NCBI RefSeq assembly: GCF_024684275.1 | Contig: NZ_JAIKXF010000038.1 | Location: forward strand, 1-52,270 | Source: Ruminococcus sp. | Lineage (GTDB): Bacteria; Bacillota_A; Clostridia; Oscillospirales; Ruminococcaceae | Direction: 5' to 3' | Length of the DNA: 52,270 nt | Shown: piece by piece, positions 41,272-48,329 of the stretch | How the letters are laid out: each line of letters starts with the position of its first letter | Position numbering within the stretch: the stretch's first letter is position 1 | Made by a program: the position numbers and the translations under genes | Notes under the pieces: generated by a model | Database searches by the model: none | What the model was told of the DNA's origin: nothing | What the model saw: only the letters and a program-made list of their open reading frames with translations

Positions 41272-43176
41272 ATGAACAGCAAAAAGAAGATAATAGATAC
41301 ATTGCAGACTGCGGACAAGGCTTCTGTTGAGAAGCTCATGGCTGAGGAAGCAAAAAAGAACGAGATATTCGCAAAGGCTGTTGAAAGAGCCGGAGGCAGT
41401 GCTGACGACGACTTTAGCGATACTGTAAGCGGTGTTGAGCATTACGACATAAAAATAAGCATGACGCGCATTGCTTCCATAGCGGCTGCGGCAGTTCTTG
41501 TCACAGGCGGAGTCCTCGGCGGCTTTAAGCTTATGAAGAACGACAGGCTCAACAACAACCATAACAGCAATGTTGAAAGCACCACCGATACCACTGAAGT
41601 TGAGAATACCACAAGGGAAGAAGTACCATATGAAATAACCAAGAATGCAATACAGCATATTATAGGCGATGATAGGCATTACCGTAAGTTCTCATGCGAT
41701 TATGAAGTAAGAAGCAATGAGTATGATACCTCTAATAAGTCAGAGCCATATACCATAAAGGGCTCCTGTAAAATAGACAACGATTCTAATATAGGCTGGA
41801 ACAGAAGTGAGAAGATCTTTGATAACGCAGACCACGAGCAGAATATCAATAACCTCGTCTATGAGTACTCTTTCAACGGATATAAAATATCCACAAATGA
41901 GACCTATGAGGGGGATATAAAGAATAAAAGGTATGATGTAGGCTTTGGTGCGGACACCAATTATATTAATCTTGATAAGCTTCCCATTATTTACAGTTCT
42001 CTGTGGTCTAAGCTCAAAGATACGAGCAAATGGGAAATAAAAGATGATAAGACAAAAAACGGCAGAAGGATAGTTACTGTTGAAGGTGAGGACGGTCACG
42101 ACCTTGTGACCAATGGTCCAAGTGAATTCTTTACTGCTGATATTGACGCAGAGACAGGAGTTATTCTTTCTGAGATCACTACCAATGTCAGGGGTGAAGT
42201 CACATTTGAGATAAAGTATACAAATTACAAATTCGATGACGAAGCAGAAGCACCAATGTCTCCTGCTGAGTTCAAGCAGTTTGTCATTGACGGCGGTTAT
42301 GAGAAGTACGCTCATTCTGCGTATGATCTGGAAGTCCTCGACGGCGTATCGCCTGCCACAACAACAGTTGTATACGAGCCTGTAAAAGAAATCGTAACCA
42401 CCGAGGCTCACCCTGTTCCCGATGAGCTCACAGGAGAGTTCCTCCGCGAGAGAAGCCTTAACGCCACACATTACTATGATAAGTTCTCGGCGGATATTCA
42501 TACTTTCCATGCAATTTACGGTCAGAATCTTGGCGACTGGGAAACAAACGGAACAGTAAAGATTGATAATACCGTTATGAACGGAGAAATGTATGAGGAG
42601 ATGTATTCGGACGAAAGAGAGCCGTGGGACAGAACTTACAAGATATTCCTTAACAATATCTATGTTTATGTAAACCAGAATGATATTGCGGTACAAAATC
42701 AGCATGATGAAGGAAAGTATTGCAATATCGAAAGCGTTGATACACACTACAAGCGGTACAAGTCCAAGCCTGACAGACCTGTATTGAGCGGCTGTCTGAA
42801 CTTCGTAGACTTTGAGATCAGTAAAGTAAGTAAAGATGGAATAGAGAATATAATAAATGAAACTCCGTGGACAGTAACAGGCAAAAGATATGAAAACGGC
42901 AGACGTATAGCAAGCGTAAGCTTCAGTTACGAACAGCTCCGTGAAGGAAAATATGAGCCAAGATATATCACAGCAGACATCGACACCGAAACAGGTTTAT
43001 GGCTTGCTTATGAGATACGTACCGACCATGATTACTTTGGAGAGGGCTATCTGCTGGAGAGCTTCAAGGCGACAAATTACAAATTCAACGATGAAGCAGA
43101 TGCTCCAATGACCTCAGATGAGGTATATAAGTATCTTGATGATAACGGATACGAATTAACACAAAGCTGTTATTAA
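41272..43176 (+). CDS. Putative membrane anti-sigma factor with duplicated ectodomain
   Basis: 634 aa. A ~62-residue cytoplasmic part is followed by one TM helix (about 66-87), a Thr/Asn/Glu-rich spacer and two tandem ectodomain copies (about 110-365 and 385-630). Both copies contain GRRI[VA][TS]V, [FI]TADID[AT]ETG and TNYKF[DN]DEA[ED]APM followed by a GGYE/NGYE end. This shows internal duplication. The copies have a LolA/RseB-like strand pattern, which is only a guess. RBS AAGGAGG lies 12 nt after the sigma gene stop. The cytoplasmic part lacks an obvious zinc-finger anti-sigma motif. Confidence 0.78.
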   Translation: MNSKKKIIDTLQTADKASVEKLMAEEAKKNEIFAKAVERAGGSADDDFSDTVSGVEHYDIKISMTRIASIAAAAVLVTGGVLGGFKLMKNDRLNNNHNSNVESTTDTTEVENTTREEVPYEITKNAIQHIIGDDRHYRKFSCDYEVRSNEYDTSNKSEPYTIKGSCKIDNDSNIGWNRSEKIFDNADHEQNINNLVYEYSFNGYKISTNETYEGDIKNKRYDVGFGADTNYINLDKLPIIYSSLWSKLKDTSKWEIKDDKTKNGRRIVTVEGEDGHDLVTNGPSEFFTADIDAETGVILSEITTNVRGEVTFEIKYTNYKFDDEAEAPMSPAEFKQFVIDGGYEKYAHSAYDLEVLDGVSPATTTVVYEPVKEIVTTEAHPVPDELTGEFLRERSLNATHYYDKFSADIHTFHAIYGQNLGDWETNGTVKIDNTVMNGEMYEEMYSDEREPWDRTYKIFLNNIYVYVNQNDIAVQNQHDEGKYCNIESVDTHYKRYKSKPDRPVLSGCLNFVDFEISKVSKDGIENIINETPWTVTGKRYENGRRIASVSFSYEQLREGKYEPRYITADIDTETGLWLAYEIRTDHDYFGEGYLLESFKATNYKFNDEADAPMTSDEVYKYLDDNGYELTQSCY

Positions 43177-43189
43177 TGAGCATAAAGCG

Positions 43190-43217
43190 AAAGGCTTCCC
43201 GAAAGGGAAGCCTTTTT
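43190..43217. terminator. Bidirectional terminator between convergent genes
   Basis: A 10-bp stem AAGGCTTCCC / GGGAAGCCTT with a GAAA loop and flanking A/T runs. Confidence 0.88.
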
Positions 43218-44785
43218 CATATATTATCATAGTCCAGACCGTACTGGTCGGCGTAGTAGCGGGCTTTTGCCTCGTTCGCCGCAAGGTACTCGCCGCCGTA
43301 TTTGTAGCAGGCGACCTGAACCTCTGCCGCCTCCTTGTCGCCGCTTGAAGCGGCTCTGCCAAAATAATCGGCGGCTACAGCGAAATTCTTAGCTGTGCCC
43401 CAGCCGTTTGTATAGCAGTATCCCAGCGCCTTCTGTGCCGCAATATTACGCTGAGCTGCGGCAAGCTCGAACATATCCTTTGCCTCAACAGGATCCTTTG
43501 TGGTTCCCACGCCGTTGCACAGACACCAGCCATAGGAGTACTGACCGTTGGCGTCGCCCTGATCGGCGGACTCCTTGTACCACTTCACAGCTTCTGCCGC
43601 GTCCTTTGACACTCCCCAGCCGTTGAAAAAGCATTCGCCGTAGTTGTACTGCGCTCTCGGCAGACCGCCTTCAGCAGCCTTCCTGTAGCATTCAGCCGCC
43701 TTGAACTGGTCCTTTTCAGTGCCGCTGCCGTACATATAGCAGCCCCCGAGATTGTTCATGGCGTCAAGGTCGCCGTTTTCAGCTGCCTCTCGGAACATAT
43801 TTGCGGCAGTTATTTTATCCTCGGGAACTCCCATACCCGACTGATAGCAGCAGGCGACGTTGTACGCAGCAGCGGCGTGACCGCGCTGTGCTGCCATTTT
43901 CAGCCAATATATAGCCTTTTCGTAGTCCTGCTCAATGCCTGTTCCGCGGAGATACATATTTCCAAGTGTGAACTGCGCCTCAGGATCGCCGTTCTGAGCT
44001 CTTTTCATAAGCCCGTTTGAGGTGCCTTCCTCTATGGGGATACCGTAGCGCTTTGAGTAGTATTCCGCGCGCCTGCGGTCGGCAGCAAGACCGTTTCCGC
44101 CTATGGTATAGCAGCGGATAAGGGCTTTCTGTGAATCATAGTCTCCCTGTTCGGCAGCCTGCTCATAGCGGTATGCGGCTTTGGCAAGATTCCTGTCAGT
44201 ACCCTGTCCGAGATAGTAGCAGTCCGCTAATTTTTTCTGAGAGCTGCAGTCGCCGCGGTCAGAGGACTGGATATACCAGTGTATAGCCTTTGCGTAGTCC
44301 TGATTGACTCCGCGGCCGTAGAAGAAGCATTCGCCGAGGTTGAAGCAGGCGTCGTTGTCTCCGCTCTGAGCACGTCGGAAGAGGTCCTCGATGAGTGTAG
44401 AGCCGCTTACGAAGCTGGTGCTCTGAGCATCTGAGCTGTCATTCAGCAGCTCACCTGCCTGCCAGCCTAAAGCCGCAGCTATGCTGCGCGCGATCAGCTC
44501 TGCCTTTTCCTCGTTGAGATATTCGCAGATGTCGGTCATAGCGCGCTGTATGACCTCCTCTGAGCTCTTGCTGCCGCTTATAACGGCGGCGTTCTCGTTT
44601 ATGAATATATCGCCTATGTTCTCGCTGAGAGCTACGAAGAACGCCTTGTTCTCCTTGCTGAGCTTAGGGGCAAAGTCAGAGAAAGCCGAGCAGAAGCGCT
44701 TGTGGTCGGTTAGGATATTTACGCCGAAGCGCTCTGTGACCTGTCTGACCGCATCAGTGGTCTCAGCGAAAAGTTTGCCGTCCAT
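43217..44785 (-). CDS. Sel1-repeat protein
   Basis: 522 aa, no signal peptide, so probably cytoplasmic. The first ~125 residues form an unrecognised helical domain. From ~135 on there are about ten Sel1-like (TPR-related) units with the pattern A..LG.CY..G.G...D...A..WY..AA..G. Unit 3 and unit 10 share a degenerate ending (RRAEYYSKRYGI and AKARYYADQYGL), so the array may be built from two half-arrays. Sel1 arrays bind partner proteins. RBS TGGAGG. It is the last gene of a three-gene minus-strand operon (gap 16 nt). Confidence 0.9.
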   Translation of the reverse strand: MDGKLFAETTDAVRQVTERFGVNILTDHKRFCSAFSDFAPKLSKENKAFFVALSENIGDIFINENAAVISGSKSSEEVIQRAMTDICEYLNEEKAELIARSIAAALGWQAGELLNDSSDAQSTSFVSGSTLIEDLFRRAQSGDNDACFNLGECFFYGRGVNQDYAKAIHWYIQSSDRGDCSSQKKLADCYYLGQGTDRNLAKAAYRYEQAAEQGDYDSQKALIRCYTIGGNGLAADRRRAEYYSKRYGIPIEEGTSNGLMKRAQNGDPEAQFTLGNMYLRGTGIEQDYEKAIYWLKMAAQRGHAAAAYNVACCYQSGMGVPEDKITAANMFREAAENGDLDAMNNLGGCYMYGSGTEKDQFKAAECYRKAAEGGLPRAQYNYGECFFNGWGVSKDAAEAVKWYKESADQGDANGQYSYGWCLCNGVGTTKDPVEAKDMFELAAAQRNIAAQKALGYCYTNGWGTAKNFAVAADYFGRAASSGDKEAAEVQVACYKYGGEYLAANEAKARYYADQYGLDYDNI

Positions 44786-44801
44786 TAAAGATATTCCTCC
44801 A

Positions 44802-45818
44802 TTAAAGTCTGGTATCGGTGTTGAATTTTGCCTTGATGATACGGGTGTTCAGCTGTGTGAGCAGCGAGCGCTCAAGTATCCTTTCGGCGTTGGTGAAGGT
44901 GCCTGCTTCAAGAGCGGCAAAGCCCTCTGAAACCAGCTCCTCGGCGTGTTCAAGGTCGTGCTCATGGTCAAAGGCGTAATAGGCAAGCACACGCTTTGCG
45001 TTGGGTAAATTGTCACTGTAAATAACATTTTCTATCTTCCGCAGCAGCAGGTCGGCATTTGCCTTGTCAGGCTCAATGTCAGAGAAATAGTATATGAGCC
45101 AGTAGTATTTCAAGCCGTCCTGTAAAATAAAATCCCGTTCACGGAGCCTTTCCAGCATCATATGTGAGGGCTGACGCATAGCCTCGGTATTGCCTGTTTC
45201 TGCGAGATAGCCCATATATACCATGTAGTACTGCTCCTCCTCGACAGGGGAGGGATTCTTGAAGCCAAGCTCACTGACAGGCTTTAGGTCAAGGGCAGAA
45301 AAGGTCTCGCCTTGTCGAAGTCTGTTTATGAGATGCTCAACATAGCCGCCTAATTTTTTCATGATGATAAGCTGAACATAAAGTGTTATCAGAACATATT
45401 TCACGCAGAAAAACAGCATTCCGCAGGCAAATCCCACTGCAAAGTATTCAGCGACAGTCTTTCCGCTTTTGAAAAAGAGTTCTCTGAATGCGAAACATAC
45501 CGCTGTGGACGCTGATACGAGGGAAATACCCTCAATAATATTAAGAAATACCGAGCCCTTTTCGCTGAAGCTCTCAAACGGCTTTCGTGTGTCACGAAGC
45601 ACATTGTGCTGTATCAGCGGTATTTTCTTAGTAAATGAAGCTTTCCACTTTCCCTCTTCCTCCAAAATGAATGAAAGCCCGAAAAATGACACCATTTTTA
45701 CCCTTAATCTGAACAAGGGTGCGAAAATAAAGTCTGTAATGAGCAGCAATATATCCTTGACATACATTGCAGCAAGAAATGCTGTAAGAAATATGGATAT
45801 TATGGTTTTTACTGACAT
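44802..45818 (-). CDS. Membrane protein of unknown function
   Basis: 338 aa. One TM near the N-terminus (about 3-40), a segment with FFGLSFILEEEGKWKASF that recurs in uncharacterised Clostridia membrane proteins, then two TM helices (about 95-115 and 127-150). A ~185-residue soluble, helical, TPR-like C-terminal half contains YMVYMGYLAETGNTEAM and LAYYAFDHEHDLEHAEE. RBS AGGGA. It sits 13 nt after the lipoprotein gene and 16 nt before the Sel1 gene, so all three products may act together. Confidence 0.75.
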   Translation of the reverse strand: MSVKTIISIFLTAFLAAMYVKDILLLITDFIFAPLFRLRVKMVSFFGLSFILEEEGKWKASFTKKIPLIQHNVLRDTRKPFESFSEKGSVFLNIIEGISLVSASTAVCFAFRELFFKSGKTVAEYFAVGFACGMLFFCVKYVLITLYVQLIIMKKLGGYVEHLINRLRQGETFSALDLKPVSELGFKNPSPVEEEQYYMVYMGYLAETGNTEAMRQPSHMMLERLRERDFILQDGLKYYWLIYYFSDIEPDKANADLLLRKIENVIYSDNLPNAKRVLAYYAFDHEHDLEHAEELVSEGFAALEAGTFTNAERILERSLLTQLNTRIIKAKFNTDTRL

Positions 45819-45831
45819 AGCTTATCCCTTT

Positions 45832-46641
45832 TTACTGAAAGAGCTTATCCATATATGTGATCAGCTCTGATCTCATAACTGAGCTGTAGGAAAGATACCA
45901 GCGTCCGTCAAGCTCAACGAATGCGCAGCCGTTTCCCACGAAATCGTGTTCCTCATTGCCGTCTTTGTAGTATATGAGTCCGCAGTCTGAGCCTGCCGTA
46001 AATTCCGTGCTGAGAGTTTTGTTGAAGTCCTTCAGCTCATTCTCACCGTTAGGTCTGAGGCTGTCCTCAGCAAGTGAGGTAGTCCACTTTTCGGGCGGCA
46101 CGTCTGACTTTTCTGACATTATCCTGCGGATATTGTCCATTGACTGCTTTATGGCATCAACGACAGCAGAGCGCTTGAAAACCACCTGAGGATTCTTGCC
46201 GTCAAGGAGATCGGTAGTGCCGATATAGGCATGATACGCCTCGATCTCGTCCTGACAGAACATATCATAAACTGCGTCGGCATTGTTGGTGAGGTATGCG
46301 TTATAGTAAGCTTTTGCAGCCTCAAAGCTGCTGCCGAAGCCTTTTTTAGGCTCAGCCTTTGTGGGCTCTGCGGGTTTTTCAGTGGTTTTTTCTGCGGCAG
46401 CAGTTGTAGTAGTAATTGTTGTTGTTACAGTTTCGTCAGCCTTTCCAGAGGCAGTTGTTACAGTCGTTGTAGTTGATGAGCTGTCTGCCGATGATGCTGT
46501 TTCGGAAGTGGCAACAGTCTCTGATGATGATTCGGTCTCTGGGGACGATGATACTGAGGAACCGGTCTTGCCTGAGCAGCTGAAAGCGGAGGCAGACAGT
46601 ATGACAGCAGCTGCTGCCGCTGTAATGCGTGTTAAATTCAT
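45832..46641 (-). CDS. Lipoprotein of unknown function
   Basis: 269 aa. A signal peptide ends in FSC (Cys22), a slightly atypical lipobox. A ~75-residue Ser/Thr/Glu/Pro-rich linker follows, typical of surface tethers. The globular C-terminal part (~100-269) begins SSFEAAKAYYNAYLTNNADAVYDMF, an NTF2-like start as in the lipoprotein at 14.7 kb, and contains GRWYLSYSSVMR at the end. First gene of the Sel1 operon, RBS AAGGAG. Confidence 0.8.
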   Translation of the reverse strand: MNLTRITAAAAAVILSASAFSCSGKTGSSVSSSPETESSSETVATSETASSADSSSTTTTVTTASGKADETVTTTITTTTAAAEKTTEKPAEPTKAEPKKGFGSSFEAAKAYYNAYLTNNADAVYDMFCQDEIEAYHAYIGTTDLLDGKNPQVVFKRSAVVDAIKQSMDNIRRIMSEKSDVPPEKWTTSLAEDSLRPNGENELKDFNKTLSTEFTAGSDCGLIYYKDGNEEHDFVGNGCAFVELDGRWYLSYSSVMRSELITYMDKLFQ

Positions 46642-46719
46642 ATTTATCTCCTTAGAATTTATATATGACTATTATAGCTCTAAATCGCAAAAACGTCAAT
46701 AGGGGAGAGATGTGAATAG

Positions 46720-46870
46720 TGAGCAGCAGGAGAGGATACTATCTGCCCGAGCCATTAGCTTTTAGTTTTGTAGGGGCGCACATTGTGCGCCCGTGTACTA
46801 CCATTCATGATCGTTTCGGGCAAACAGTGTTCGCTTCTGCTTAGCTCTTAGTTCTGCTAATAACTAAGAA
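46720..46870. repeat. Composite palindromic repeats near 46.8 kb
   Basis: GGAGAGGATACTATCTGCCCGA (about 46730-46751) is followed by GTAGGGGCGCACATTGTGCGCCC at 46770-46792, the same two-part order as at 35.6 kb. A CTTAGCTCTTAGTTCTG...AACTAAG hairpin (about 46840-46868) of the CTAAGAAC family follows. No gene lies in the gap. Confidence 0.75.
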
Positions 46871-46895
46871 AGGCGGACATAAAGTCCGCCTTTTA
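46869..46895. terminator. Terminator of the leucine-rich-repeat gene
   Basis: A 9-bp stem AAGGCGGAC / GTCCGCCTT (46870-46878 with 46884-46892) directly after the minus-strand stop at 46896. The T runs on both sides are short. Confidence 0.65.
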
Positions 46896-48044
46896 TCAAT
46901 AGTCCTTTTTCTTTCCGCAGACCTTGCAGGTCTTTGAGATAAGCTTGAAATCTCCGCCGCAATACAGACATTTTCCTGCGGTCTTGCGGCTCGCAACTAC
47001 GGTCTCGTAGTAAGCAGGAAAATTAACTGCATTCTCGGCAAGGTTGCTCCACGATATGTTCAGAAGCTTCGGGCAGTCGGTAAAGCCGCCGCTTATCTTC
47101 TTTACAGAGGCAGGAAGACTGATCTGCTCAAGATTTGTACAGCCGCTGAAATCGCCGATCGCTGAAGCTCCTGACGGTACTGTAAAGGCTCTGAGCCCTG
47201 TGCAGCCGCGGAATCCGTCTACGCTGAGAACGCCTGTGGGTATCTCGATATTATGCAGAGATATGCAGTTCTGGAAAGCCGAGGCACATATGCTCTTTAA
47301 GCCCCTTGACAAGCTCACAGCTGAAAGAGCCGTACAGTTTGCAAAGGTACATTCCTCAATAATTGAAACTCCCTCGGGAATAATTACCTTTTCAAGCTTT
47401 TCGCAGCCTGAAAATGCATATTTTCCTATAATTGAAACGTGTTTGGGTATCTCTGCCGCTTCAAGGTTTTTACAGCCTGAGAAGGCAAATGCGCCTATCT
47501 CGCCTATACACTCGGGAAACTCGATAGATACAAGGCTTGTACAGTCAGCGAAAACACAGTCAGCGATACGCTGCATATGAGGCGGTATCACTACGTTTTT
47601 AAGGCTTGTACAGCCGCGGAATGCCCAGCCCTCTATATCCTTGAGGCCGTCGGGAAACTTTATATCTTCAAGTGCAGTACAGCCGCGGAACGCATATCCG
47701 CCGATGATCTCCACCTTGTCGTGAAGTATCACTCTCTTGAGAGCTGTATTGTTTTCAAAGGCGTTTTCTCCTATTTTACGCACCTCAGCAGGTGCAGCCA
47801 CTTCTGCGGAGCTGCCCTTGTAGGCAATGAGGACTCCGTCCTTTACTTCAAAATCGGCGCTGTGCTTTTTGACAGCCTTGACCTTTTTCGCTACGTCCTT
47901 ATGCTGTGCTTTATACCTGTTTATAGCCTTTATTACTACAAAAGGCGTGCTGCAGTGAGGACATACCCAAGCGTCCTTCTGATTATCGACCTCTACGGTC
48001 TTTTCGCAGCTCGTGCAGATAGCATTTACAATTGCCACATCCAT
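46896..48044 (-). CDS. Leucine-rich-repeat protein with terminal zinc ribbons
   Basis: 382 aa. The N-terminal CTSC...CPHC (about residues 10-30) and C-terminal CLYC...CKVC (about 360-378) are zinc-ribbon-like. Between them (~85-350) is a BspA-type LRR_5 array of about eleven units with the pattern IG..AF.GC..L..V.IP.... No signal peptide or TM is seen, so the protein is probably cytoplasmic, unlike most BspA-type proteins. The ATG at 48044 is only 2 nt from the GGGGG that could serve as RBS; GTG at 48038 has better spacing (7 nt). Confidence 0.85.
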   Translation of the reverse strand: MDVAIVNAICTSCEKTVEVDNQKDAWVCPHCSTPFVVIKAINRYKAQHKDVAKKVKAVKKHSADFEVKDGVLIAYKGSSAEVAAPAEVRKIGENAFENNTALKRVILHDKVEIIGGYAFRGCTALEDIKFPDGLKDIEGWAFRGCTSLKNVVIPPHMQRIADCVFADCTSLVSIEFPECIGEIGAFAFSGCKNLEAAEIPKHVSIIGKYAFSGCEKLEKVIIPEGVSIIEECTFANCTALSAVSLSRGLKSICASAFQNCISLHNIEIPTGVLSVDGFRGCTGLRAFTVPSGASAIGDFSGCTNLEQISLPASVKKISGGFTDCPKLLNISWSNLAENAVNFPAYYETVVASRKTAGKCLYCGGDFKLISKTCKVCGKKKDY

Positions 48045-48072
48045 ACCCCCTGTTTCGTCATTTTATATTATC

Positions 48073-48101
48073 ATTGTATCATTTAAGGCAGTGAAAGTCA
48101 A
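48073..48101 (-). promoter_or_regulatory. SigA-type promoter for the LRR gene
   Basis: Minus strand TTGACT (48096-48101), 17-nt spacer, TACAAT (48073-48078), about 30 nt from the start codon. Confidence 0.72.
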
Positions 48102-48204
48102 TAAATACAGCGCAAAACTCACAGATTATACATAACGGAGTGCAATTATTTGTTGGAAATGCCAACCAAACAATTAACGTTTTGTTGCGCTTTGTAAACT
48201 ATAC

Positions 48205-48233
48205 TTGCATAAAGGTTGATGAGATGATATAAT
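48205..48233 (+). promoter_or_regulatory. SigA-type promoter for the M16 peptidase gene
   Basis: TTGCAT (48205-48210), 17-nt spacer, TATAAT (48228-48233), about 97 nt before the start codon. A GTTGGAAATGCCAAC hairpin lies just upstream (about 48151-48165). Confidence 0.7.
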
Positions 48234-48329
48234 TATTGATGTGACAATTAAATCTTGAAGTTCAGCACCATATTGATTTTTAGCTGTTGAGCTGACACTA
48301 ATTATTATATAATGAAAGAGGGATACACC

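Noticed and set aside
41740..42747. Antisense frame of 335 aa opposite the putative anti-sigma gene
   Set aside because: Hydrophobic and Cys/Ile-rich because of the codon shadow of an acidic gene; no RBS or promoter, and the sense gene shows an internal duplication.
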